Part shown: positions 45,051 to 55,118 of the stretch, piece by piece
How the letters are laid out: every line of letters starts with the position of its first letter
Numbering within the stretch: position 1 is the stretch's first letter
Origin: Torreya grandis
Taxonomy: Eukaryota > Streptophyta > Pinopsida > Cupressales > Taxaceae
Assembly (NCBI GenBank): GCA_037957365.1
Contig: JARHVA010005488.1
Span: forward strand, 634,501 to 698,500
DNA length: 64,000 nucleotides
Direction: 5' to 3'
The notes under the pieces: model-generated
What the model was told of the DNA's origin: nothing
The model's input: the letters and a program-made list of their open reading frames with translations, nothing else
The model's database searches: none
Made by a program: the position numbers and the translations under genes

Positions 45051-45480
45051 AAGTAAGATATTGCTCAAGCCCAAAATCTTACAAGTCCTAATTTATGAAA
45101 GTATTTAAACTTTTATACCTTTGGTAATGAAGAGGTAATCTCTACCATACTCACTCAAGAAAATGAGGAAAACTTGGAGCAGCCTATTGCCTTCTTTAGT
45201 TAAGGATTGGAAGGCTATGAGGTAAGATATAATTATGTAGAGAAGCAAGTAATTTCAGTTGTTAGAGGTCTAAATAAGTATATGCACATGTTGTCCAATA
45301 AAAAGACTCATATATTGGTACTTCATCTTAGTTTCAAAGACTTCCTTTTGAGTATATATTTGAATGAGAAAAGGGTTAGTTGGATTACAAAAGTGATGGT
45401 GTATGATGTAGAAATCAAGACAATTAAGCTAGTAAAAAGGAAGGGATTATGTGAACACCTTGCTTAAAATTTGAAGGAAC
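45051..45480 (+). pseudogene. Native RNase H remnant of B
   Basis: Same frame as RT: LNFYTFGNEEVISTILTQEN, QPIAFFS*GLEGYEVRYNYV, EKQVISVVRGLNKYMHM, then THILVLHLSFKDFLLSIYL and KTIKLVKRKGLCEHLA. The Glu (Y-V-E-K) is kept, but both Asp positions seen in active gypsy RNase H (Y-T-D-A; T-D-H) are replaced (YTFGN; VLHLS). That suggests that the native domain had degenerated and fits the presence of the upstream RNase H-like domain. Confidence 0.75.
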
Positions 45481-45599
45481 AAAAATACGTTGTTTTATCA
45501 CTTCATGATGATCTTATGATAGTTTCATCTTCATCAATGAGAAGTTAGACATAAGAAATGATCCATTTTATTCAAACCGATGAGTGTCCACAAGGCCTA

Positions 45600-46700
45600 G
45601 ATAGAGCCAAAAGAAGGAACTTTAGATTACAATCCATTCCTTATGTGCTTGTTAATGGAGTATTGTTTAGGAAATATTTTATAGGTGTACTATTAAGATG
45701 TGTTGAACTAGATTAGGTTGAGAAAATATTACTTGAGTTTCATGATGGACTAGTTGGTGGTCACTTTTTTCCAAGAACCATAGCTATTAAGATTATGAGA
45801 GATGGATATTTTTGGCCTAGTTTGTTTAAATACACCCATGCTTGGGTAAGGAAATGTCAAAAATGTGCTCTCTTTTATGGTAATTAAAATTTTTCAGCCT
45901 TACCTTTTCATCCAATATAAGTAGACCAACCTTTTATGGAATGAGGTTTAGATTTCATAGGCCTAATAAACCCACCTTATAATGTTGGCCATAAGTGGGT
46001 GTTGATTGCTAAAAATTACTTTAAAAGATGGGTGGAGGATATATTTCTTAAGGAAGTAAATGAAATTTTACTTTTAGACTTCTATGAAGGCATAGTGACA
46101 AGGTTTGGGGCTCATTCAATAGTAATTTTAGACAATGCATTCGCTTTCCTTGGAATGAAGACAAGTGAGTGGGATTGAAACACGTTATTTATCTTAGTAG
46201 TTACTAAAAATATTATCCACAAGGGAATGGACTAGCTGAGTCCACTAATAAAAATCTAATCAAGATCATAAAGAGGACAATGGAAGAAAACCAAAGAATT
46301 TGGCATTTCAAGTTGAAGATAGCTCTTTGGGTTGATAAAATCACCCCCAAAAGAGCTATTGGAAACTCACCATATACAATTATTTATGGGAAAGAAGCTA
46401 GACTGCCTATTTCACTTGAGTTACCAGCCTTGGATCTCACTTAACAACTAGAGTTGATGGAAAATGAAAGCATAAAAATTAGGTTGTGTGAGTTGATGGA
46501 GCTTAAATAAATAAGAGATAAAGATATGAAAGATTTGAGGGCTCATCAATATCAAACAAAGAGATACTTTGATAATAAATCCATGCCAAGAAGATTTTAA
46601 GAGGGGGACATTATTCTAAAGTGGGATGAAGATATGGCTAAGCCTAGAAAACACATAAAGTTTGATGCTTTATGGAGTGACCCTTATGTCATCACTTAAT
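45600..46700 (+). pseudogene. Integrase of B, with stops
   Basis: Zinc domain: FHDGLVGGHFFPRTIAIKIM, DGYFWPSLFKYTHAW and KCQKC. Core: GLDFIGLINPPYNVGHKWVL (first Asp), FGAHSIVILDNAFAF (second Asp in I-L-D-N), YYPQGNGLAESTNKNLIKI (Glu; frame shifts nearby). C-terminal part: NSPYTIIYGKEARLPISLEL, AHQYQTKRYFDNK, EGDIILKWDEDMAKPRKHIK and DALWSDPYVIT. Stops and a probable frameshift near 46180 disable it. Confidence 0.88.
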
Positions 46701-47038
46701 GCAAGTAACACAATTCTTTCCAAATTTAAAAGTTTTAAGGAAAGGAGATTCATATCTTAGTCAATGGGATATATCTCAAATATTGCTACTAAGGTTATCC
46801 TCTCTCCTTGTATATAGCTACTATTTTCTTGTTTTCCCTAAGTGCTTATGCACATGTGTGAGTTTTGTTGGTGTCTCTCTTTGAATTGTGTTTGTTTGGT
46901 GTGTTTTGGTTGTTTTATGTGTGTTTAGGCAATTAATTTCTAGTTTTACTCAAGATTTCATTGACTCCCTAGCCCATGGATTGATAAGGCTACTAGTCTT
47001 TAGTATAGCAGGCATACTACCCCTATGAGTCACTATTT
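46701..47038 (+). other. 3' untranslated stretch of B, no gene seen
   Basis: About 340 bases rich in GTGT-type runs between integrase and the 3' LTR. No clear polypurine tract precedes the LTR start at 47039. Confidence 0.6.
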
Positions 47039-48150
47039 TGTTAACCAAATTTGACTTTTAGGTCAAATTTAGACCCCTATAGATAAAAATCTTGGCTTTT
47101 TAGATGTTTTAAGGGTCCATTACTTTTTCATAAGGTATTTTATAGCTCATTTGATGTTATTTAATGCCTTTTTAGCCTTAGTCATGGTATAATAAGTTTA
47201 TTTATCATTTTGGGTCATTTAGTGGGCTTTTAAGGGTCATAAATGCAAGTGGCATGGTTATAAAGGTATACAGGTGTCCTATTTTCATTTTAAATATTCA
47301 AAAGGTTAGATTACCTATCAAGGATGTCATTTCAATTAGAATATTGTAGGTTATATTACTTAATATCGAATAATCAATTGAAAAGGGTGAGTTTGACACT
47401 TGTATGGCCCATGGGGAAAGGTGACACATGGGATAATGCCATGGAATGAATATTAATATTCCTCACACTCATATCAATTCTTGGCATGCTCTAGAAGTAC
47501 CATTTTAAAGCCAGAACTAGTATACTACTTCTTTACCTTTATATACATGTAGAAGTGACCATCAAGTTTGTGCTTAGAATGGACAAATAAAAAAGTTTAA
47601 GGTCAAATGATTTTTTAAGGTGGTAGTAAAGTAAAATAATTTCATTTTCATAACAATATTTCTAGTTTTTGTTTACCATGATTTATGAACCATCCTCTAC
47701 AAGTTGATTGTGTTATTTTTCTCACTATTTCCTACACCCTATAGGGTTTTCTTCATTTTGGACAAGTCCATATGAATAAATTTATGATGTTGACTCTAGA
47801 GGATTCTAGATACCTTCTAAAATTATCTTCATTATATTTTAATGTTTCATGATGTCAAAATTGGCAAGTTATCTCATGCTGCATGGAGGTATCACCATTG
47901 TGAAGTTTCAGTCAGTTTCTTCATTATTGTAGAATGGTAGTATTCTATAGAGGTCTCATGTGGTATAATATGGTGTTTCACATTTTTCAATGCAAAAAAT
48001 TCCCTCCCTTCCATTTTTGGTTTCACCACATCATACTTTGGAGTAATTTTCAATCTTGCCATTCCTCATAGTCAACTTTTCACTCTTTCTCACTTGTAGT
48101 CACATGTATGAGATTTATATAGTTTGTTCATGGAAATATAATAAGGGTGT
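47039..48150 (+). repeat. 3' LTR of B, left part (before element C)
   Basis: Starts TGTTAACCAAATTTG and matches 35403-36510. Interrupted at 48150 (GGGTGT) by element C; homology to the 5' LTR resumes at about 55122. Confidence 0.9.
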
Positions 48151-49116
48151 TGGAAATATTTTCATTGATGTAAAAGGTATATCATTATTTGTGATAATTT
48201 CCCCATTGCATTTAATGGTGTTTTTAATATTCATATCTTGCCTAATGTTTGTTAATATTTATTTATTATTAATGAATATATTTTTAGTTGTATATAAGTC
48301 AAAAGAGGGCCCATGGAGAAGTCAAAGAGTCATGGGGTAAAATAAAAAAGAGGAATGGGATGAATTTTCTCATAAATATTCATCTTGAGGAATTCCAAGA
48401 GTCAATATGTGAAGACAAAAGAGGGTATGGCACATTTTTACATGAAGGGACACTTTGAAGAATATGAAAAGTCACCAAGATAAAGAGAAAAGAGGTAAGG
48501 ACACTTTTTTTATGAAGGGTCACCCTATGAATTTTCAAATGCAATGATATGAAGGGTCATGCAATTTTGGCACCATTTTCCATGAGGATTGAAGGGTCAA
48601 AAAGGGTGAATGCCAAAGGTCATTTGGAAAGCTATAAATAAAGGCTTGAGAAGCCATTTTTAATATGCAAGAGAGTGCATGTTTTGTATTTATTTTCAAA
48701 TAGATAAAATCAAGAGATATTTTAGAGTTCTATCATTTATTGAGTAAGCAACATTGAGAGATAGTTGTGTTTTATTCACAAGAGGGGTTGGTGCTCACAA
48801 ATCTTTGCAAGGGGTTGATTCTCCTATGGGTTGATGCTCACAAATAGTTATTGTGTTGGTGCTTGTAAAAGGGGTTGGTGCTCCTAAAATTTGATGCTCA
48901 TTCATATAATTGAGATTTCTCTCTATGGTTTTTCCCACTTTGGGTTTCCACATAAAAATCTAGTGTCTCTCTCTCTTATGTGGTGCATATTATTGTTTCA
49001 ATTTTATTGCATATCTTGAATGTGTGATTAATTCATTAAAGAGAAGAAATTATATTAATTAAAAGATATATAATATAATTATTCACCCCCCCTCTTAGTA
49101 TATTCCATTCTTAACA
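48151..49116 (+). repeat. 5' LTR of C
   Basis: Begins TGGAAATATTTTCATTGATG and ends TTCTTAACA. It contains four or five short GGGGTTGGTGCTC-like units (48784-48905). A 94-codon frame across its start is also present in the 3' LTR because the sequences are homologous; I do not regard it as a gene. Confidence 0.9.
48784..48905. repeat. GGTTGGTGCTC repeats in C LTR
   Basis: Degenerate units GGGGTTGGTGCTCACAAAT, GGGTTGATGCTCACAAATAG, TTGGTGCTTGTAAAAGG, GGTTGGTGCTCCTAAAA and TTGATGCTCATTC. The homologous stretch in the 3' LTR is 54786-54903. Confidence 0.8.
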
Positions 49117-49118
49117 AT

Positions 49119-49133
49119 TGGTATCAGAGTAGG
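49119..49133 (+). other. Primer-binding site of C (initiator Met type)
   Basis: TGGTATCAGAGTAGG, matching TGGTATCAGAGC in the first 11 bases, two bases after the 5' LTR end. Confidence 0.9.
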
Positions 49134-49178
49134 TTTCTTTTGAAAAAGTGTTACAGCTTGAAGGTAGATTAAGAAAAC

Positions 49179-50400
49179 ATGATGGTTGGATCACATGAAG
49201 GTTTTTATAAAAATAAGGAACCTTTGTTTTATGGGACAAATTATAATTTTTGAAGAATAAGGATTAATACTTATTTGATGGGCCTTGGATTCAACATTTG
49301 TCAAGTAGTGGTGGAGGAATATGAAGAGCCACAGACACTTGTAACTACTCCAATACAAAAGAAGGCAATTGAAAATAATGATAAAGCTTTGAATGATATT
49401 TTATGTGGTTTATGTGAATCAAATTTTTTTAAAGTTATGCAATGTAAATATACTCATGAAACTTGGGTAAAACTTGAGAATATTTACAAAGGTGATGGAA
49501 AGGTTTAGCAAGCTAAGCTTCAAAATTTTAAAAGATAGTTTAAGATGTTGAAGATGGAAGAGGAAGAAAATATAGAAATTTATCTTTTATGGGTTGATCA
49601 AATAGTTAATCAGATTCAAGGTCTTGTAAAAAAGTTAGAAGAATCAATTGTGGTTCAAAAAGTTTTGAGATCTCTACCATTGAGATATGATGAAAAATTT
49701 TTAGCAATTGAAGAGATGAAGAATTTATCCAAGCTTAAGATGGATGAGCTACATGGTATTCTTACGGCATATTAGATGTAGAATGAACAAGATAAACCTT
49801 CAAAAAGAGAAGGCTAAGATTCAAGAATCATGTGACAATTCTATCGATGATGAAGATGTCAATGGAGCTCTATTCATTTGCAATTTGAAAAAGGGCACAG
49901 ATAAATATAAAGGAGAATTACCTTTTAAATGTTTTAATTATGAAAAGATTAGACATTTTATAGCTAAGTGCCTAGATAAATGCAATGGAGAGAATGAATA
50001 AGTAAATTCTACATACAAGAATAATTTCAAAAGAAAATTCAAGAAGGGATTTGAGAAGAAGAGTTTGTATTCTAAAGATCCTAGCTCAGCTGAAGATAGT
50101 AGAGTCAGTGATTCAGAATAAGAAGAGATTCTATTCATGGCCATACATGAAGATGCCTTCATAATCAAAAGTATATTATATCAAGAAGAAGAATAAGATG
50201 AATCCAAAGTAAATATGGAAGAACTCATTTGTGTCTTAGAAGAGTTAAAAGCTATTGAAAAGAAGAATCAAAGATTAAAGCTCCAGATCAAGAAAAATGA
50301 AAAGGAGTCAAAGGGAATAATTGAAGATCTACAAGTACACTTTGAAGAAGCCAATAAGAATGAAAAACATATAATGACATAGTTGTAAATAATAATGTGA
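49179..50400 (+). pseudogene. Gag of C, broken
   Basis: ATG 49179 opens MMVGSHEGFYKNKEPLFYGT followed by NYNF*RIRINTYL (stop where Trp is usual, TGG to TGA). Then QKKAIENNDKALNDILCGLC, HETWVKLENIYKGDGKV, IYLLWVDQIVNQIQGLVKKL and VVQKVLRSLPLRYDEKFLAI match the UBN2 gag core. A frameshift near 49770 precedes the knuckle relic FKCFNYEKIRHFIAKC (second Cys replaced by Tyr, Gly by Ile). A charged coiled-coil stretch follows to about 50400 (EELKAIEKKNQRLKLQIKKN), a tail common in some copia Gags. Confidence 0.85.
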
Positions 50401-51400
50401 AAGGTATGTTATTGAAATTACTTCTTTAAAAGCAGATCTTGAGAAAATAAATAAAGCAATCAATAATAGAGTAGCCAACGATTCAAAATTTGAGAATATC
50501 ACTAATATGTTGAATAAGATATTAGAAAATCAAATATCAATGTCATATAAGATAGGTATTAGATTTGAAAAATAGAAATGGGAGGCCACTAATTTCACAA
50601 ACAAGGAAAAAGGAAAGAGCTATGTTGAAGCTCTTACAAAAGAGGAAATAAAAAGGGAAGAAGTTAAGAATACAAAGGACATCTCAAACAAAGAAGGTTG
50701 GAGGGAACAGAGCTAAAAAAGGCAATCAAGTCAGAGATACACAAATAGGTACTATTTTTATGGCTATTATTTTTATTAAAATGGATATGGTCATAAGAAA
50801 ATTAATGTTGAAAAAGGGCTAACAATTTCATAAATAAGGAGAAGGAAAGTCATATAGAGTCAAGCAGAAGCTACAACTCTTTTGCTCCTCTATCAAGCTT
50901 TAATGAAGAGGACATAATATTTTACATGTGAAAAATTTTTAGAAACATAGCCTAGTACTATATAAGTGTGTTTGAGTCAATAAATAAGGACCAAAGTTTC
51001 AAGGCTCCATTCATCAAGAAGAAAGTTTAGACAGGTTCATGGTAGAAGAAACAACTTGAAAAATATATGTTAGTACAAAAAGTTTTACATAAAAGAAATG
51101 ATGAAAATACATGGTTCATTGATAGTGGATGTTTGAGGCATATGATAGAAGACAAAATCAAGTTCATAACCTTGAATAAGATCAATGGTGGCACAATGAA
51201 ATTTAGAGATAATAGAACTACTAGAATTGCCAAAAAAAGGTACACTAAGTTTGGATAATGATAGAACTAAAACTAAAAAATGTTTTGTATGTAGAAAGTC
51301 TTAAGCATAATATTCACAATATTATATGGATAAATTTTAACAATCTTTTCAACATCAACAAGAAGTAAGCAGTCAAAAATCTTCCAAAGATTACAAAGCC
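50401..51400 (+). pseudogene. Spacer and protease of C
   Basis: Lys/Glu-rich broken frames to about 51060, then an open stretch 51067-51258: KVLHKRNDENTWFIDSGCLR followed by HMIEDKIKFITLNKINGGT, with the copia protease D-S-G in W-F-I-D-S-G-x-x-x-H-M. The protease tail (VLYVESL-HNI) is recognisable in another frame near 51280-51330. Confidence 0.82.
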
Positions 51401-52400
51401 ATTCAACATGCTTTGTGAATCTTGTCAGCATGGGAAGCAGGCTAAAAGGTAGTTTAAAACAAAAGAGTACTCAACCAATTAGATGTTAGAGATTTTTCAC
51501 ACTAATCTATGGGGACCTATGAGAACTCAAAGTACTAAAGGTAAGAAATATTTCATATTGCTTATTTATGATTTTTCATGTATGACTTGGGTAATGTTTT
51601 TAAAGAAAAAATCAAAAGCTTTCAGACATTTCAAAGCATTCAAAGCATTAGTTGAGAATGAAAATAATTTAAAGATTAAGTATCTAAGATCAGATCAAGG
51701 AGGATAATTCATGTTAGATAAATTTATTGAGTTTTTTGAAGACCATGGAATAAAGAGGCATTACTTAGTAGCTAGAAATCCATAGTAAAATGGAGTAGTT
51801 GAGCAAAAAAATGAAATAGTTCAGGAGATGGCAAGGACAATGCTAAATGAATCTAAGATACTAAATAAATATTGGAGATAAGTAGTTTTTACAATAGTGC
51901 ATATTTAGAATAGAGAATTATTGAGAGTCAATAGTGACAAGACTCATTATGAGATATGGAAAGACAAACCAGTAACAATTGATTATTTCAGATTTTTTGG
52001 TAGCAGATGCTTCATAAAGAGAACTGATGAAAAACTTGGGAAGTTTTAATCTAGAGTAGATGAAATTATATTTATTGGTTATTCTTATAAAATTAAAGTT
52101 TATAAATGTTATAAAAAAAGAACCAAGAAAATTGTTGAGAGTGCAAGTGTCAAGATAGAAGAAGATGGAACATAAAGAATCAGTGATCCAGTAGACATTC
52201 CTAAAATTATTGAAGAGGAAGATTTTGAAGAATTAGATGAAGATGAGAAGGAGAAAAAGGACACCAAAAATCCATTCAAATATGTTCATAGAAATCATAA
52301 TGAAAGAGACATCATTAGGGACATAAATGAGGTAATTCACACTAGAAGAATGATGGTAAGTGAATCTGAGCAAGTTAATTTCTCTTTGTTATCCAAAATA
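51401..52400 (+). pseudogene. Integrase of C, broken
   Basis: MLCESCQHGKQAKR (the C-x-x-C end of the zinc module), MLEIFHTNLWGPMRTQSTKG (the first catalytic Asp of H-x-D-L-x-G-P is Asn here), YFILLIYDFSCMTWVMFLKK, LKIKYLRSDQGG (second Asp), NGVVEQKNEIVQEMARTML (catalytic Glu in V-x-E-x-K-N). The core tail FGSRCFIKRTDEKLGKF and FIGYSYKIKVYKCY leads to an acidic spacer (IEEEDFEELDEDEKEKKDTK) before RT. Stops throughout. Confidence 0.85.
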
Positions 52401-53275
52401 TAGCCTAGAACTTTTATAAAAGATAGACATGATAATCATTGGGTTAAGGCTATGGATGAAGAATTAAATCAGATAGAAAATAATGATACTTGGGAATTAG
52501 TGCCTAGACCAAAAGATCATAATGTGATAGGAACAAAATGGGTTTATAGAAATAAGCTAAATGAAAATGGAGAAGTGACCAAGAATAAAAAAAGATTAGT
52601 TTGTAAAGGATATGCTTAGATTGAGGGAATAAATTTTGAAGAAAATTTTACACCTATGGCAATGATAGAGTCTATTAGAATGTTTCTTGCATATGCAGTG
52701 TTTAAAAATTTCAAAGTGTTTTAGATGGGTGTCAAATCTACCTTCCTAAATGGGAATCTAAAAGAAGAGGTCTACACTAAGCAACCTAAGGGATTTATTC
52801 TCTCAAATATTAGTAGCCATGTAAGCAGATTGAATAATGCATTGTATGGATTGAAACAAGCTCCCAGAGTTTGATATGCAAGACTTGATAAGTACCTACA
52901 AGATCAAGGTTTCAAGAGAGGATTTGTTGACAGTAATATCTACATCAAAATAGAAGGTGAGCATAAATTGATTGTTGTGGTATATGTTGATGACATCATT
53001 TTTTGAGGAAACATTAAAAACATGATAAAAGAATTTTTTGATAATATGTAAAAAGAATTTGAGATGTCTATTCTTGGAGAATTGTCATTTTTCTTAGGGT
53101 TACAAATATTTTAGTCAGATAAAGGAATTTTTATATCTCAAAGTAAATATGCCAAGGAAATGTTGAAGAAATTTGGTTTTAAGGATTATACACAATTTGG
53201 CACACCAATGTGTATAGGAAATAAAGTGAGCAAGGATGAGATTCACATATTGTAGATCAATCTTTCTATAGATCT
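52401..53275 (+). pseudogene. Reverse transcriptase of C, broken
   Basis: Motifs in order: HWVKAMDEELNQIENNDTWE, LVPRPKDHNVIGTKWVYRNK, LNENGEVTKNKKRLVCKGYA, INFEENFTPMAMIESIRMFL, STFLNGNLKEEVYTKQPKGF, SRLNNALYGLKQAPRV, FVDSNIYIKIEGEHKLIVVV and the catalytic YVDDIIF (about 52984-53004). Stops at Q or W positions (YA*IEG, VF*MGVK, RV*YAR, IF*GN). It identifies C as copia beyond doubt. Confidence 0.92.
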
Positions 53276-53940
53276 ATGATTGGTAGTATTTTATATTTGA
53301 TAGCATCAAGACTAGACATCATGCATGTAGTAGGTATGGTTGCAAGATATCATTCATCTCCAAAAGATATTCATGTTCAGTTGGTAAAGAGAATATTTAG
53401 ATATATCAAGGGGACATTAGATTATGGATTATGGTATCCCATAGGTAGAGATTTCACTTTGGTTGTTTATACAGATTCAGATTGGGTAGGTGCTTGGATG
53501 ATATAAAGAGTACAAGTGGAGGAACTTTCTTCCTTGGTGATAGCTTCGTATCATGGCTAAGCAAGAAGAAAAATTTAGTATCACTTTCTATAGCTGAAGT
53601 AGAATATATTGCAGTGGTATTCTGTTATACTCAAGTGCTTTAGATGAAGCAAAATTTGGAAGATATCAAGGTAAAATATGATGAATCTATTTCTATTTTT
53701 TGTGACAACATAAGTGTTATTAATATTTCAATTAATCTAGTGATGCATTCAAGAACAAAACATATTCCCATGAGATATCAATTCTTGAGAAAGTAGGTTG
53801 TAGATAAACAGTTTAAGATGGAGTATATCAGTACTATGGAGTAGATTGCAGACATTTTCATAAAGGCACTACCAAAAGATACATTTGAGTATCTATGGGA
53901 GAAGTTAGGAGTAATTTATTTTACTTCTTGCCATTGAGGT
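53276..53940 (+). pseudogene. RNase H and C-terminus of C
   Basis: Open for 76 codons: IGSILYLIASRLDIMHVVGM, VARYHSSPKDIHVQLVKRIF, RYIKGTLDYGLWYP and VVYTDSDWVGAWM (first catalytic Asp). A frameshift near 53500 leads to STGGTFFLGDSFVSWLSKKK-like residues in another frame, the usual C-terminal part. Frames then break down up to the G-rich tract at 54005. Confidence 0.88.
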
Positions 53941-54151
53941 TCAACATCAGTTGAGGGAGAGCTAAGTTTTATCTCTAGGTAGGCCCTTTGCCATTGATGT
54001 CAAAGGGGGAGAATAATAGGTATAAGGAACATGTATAGGTTGTTATAGTAAGGGGGAATTACTGTATGTTTTTTAGATGGTAATATGTGTATGTTTTAGG
54101 ATGTGGTAGTTTTAATTTGAGGTTTCCATCAATAACAAAGGCAGTGATTGT
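53941..54151 (+). other. 3' end of C interior with G-rich tract
   Basis: AAAGGGGGAGAA at about 54002-54013 is the typical purine tract of plant copia elements but lies about 140 bases before the LTR. The 15-mer CATTGATGTCAAAGG occurs just before it and again 12 bases into the 3' LTR. Confidence 0.6.
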
Positions 54152-55118
54152 TGGAAATATTGTCATTGATGTCAAAGGTCTAGCATTATTGGTGATAAAG
54201 GCCCCATTACATTTAATGGTGTTTTTAATATTCATATCTTGGCTAATGTGTGTTAATATTTATTTAATATTAATGAATATATTTTTGGTTGTATATAAGT
54301 CAAAAGAGGGCCCATGGAGAAGTCAAAGAGTCATGGGGTAAAAGACAAAAGACGAATGGGATTCATTTTATCATGAAGATTCATCTTGAGGAATTTCAAT
54401 TGTCACCATGTGAAGAAAAAAGAGGTTATGGTAAATTTTTCCATGAAGGGACACTTTGAGGAATATTAAAAGTCACTAAGATAAAGACAAAAGAGGTAAG
54501 GATGCTTTTGCTTATGAAGGGTCACCATATGACTTTTCAAATGCAAGGATACGAAGGGTCATGAAAGTTTGGCATCATTTTTCATGAGGATTTAAGGGTC
54601 ACAAAAGGTGAATGCCAAAGTTAATTTGGGAAGTTATAAATAAAGCTTGACAAACCATTTGTAATATGTAAGAGAGTGCATGGTTTGTATTTGTTTTTGA
54701 AGAGAGAAAAGTAGGAGATATTTTATAGTTATATCATTTATTGAGTAAGAAACATTAAGATATAGTTATGTTTTATACACAAGAGGGGTTGGTGCTCTTG
54801 TGGGTTGGTGTTCATAAATAGTTGTTGTATTGGTTCTTGGCAAAGGGGTTGGTGCTCCTACAAGTTGGTGCTTACAAACTTTGTAATTTGAGTTGGTACT
54901 CATTTATATACTTGAGATTATTCTCCATGGTTTTTCCCACTTTGGGTTTCCTTGTAAAAATCTGGGGTCTCTCTCTCTCTTGTGTGGTGCATATTATTGT
55001 TTCAGTTTTATTGCATATCTTAAATGTGTGATTAAGTGGTTAAAGAAAAGAAATTATATTAAGTAAAAGATATATAATATACTAATTCACCCCCCATATT
55101 AGTATATTTTGTGCTTAA
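54152..55118 (+). repeat. 3' LTR of C
   Basis: Starts TGGAAATATTGTCATTGATG and matches 48151-49116; the end is uncertain by up to 10 bases. Confidence 0.88.

Larger units (their letters stand above)
48151..55118 (+). mobile_element. Element C: Ty1/copia element inside the 3' LTR of B
   Basis: LTRs 48151-49116 and 54152-55118 (about 89% identical in a sampled stretch) bracket a copia interior: initiator-Met primer site, gag, protease, integrase, RT, RNase H. The left flank ends AATAAGGGTGT, which recurs at 55118-55128 after the 3' LTR. GGTGT is the likely 5-bp target duplication, but the 3' LTR end is blurred (CTTAAATAAG where CTTAACA is expected). It lies inside B, so it is younger than B. 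Many stops and a few frameshifts; not functional. Confidence 0.9.

Noticed and set aside
48056..48340. 94-codon hydrophobic ORF, similar to 54087-54341
   Set aside because: Similarity is due to the paired C LTRs, and the first ORF begins in the LTR of B; not a gene.
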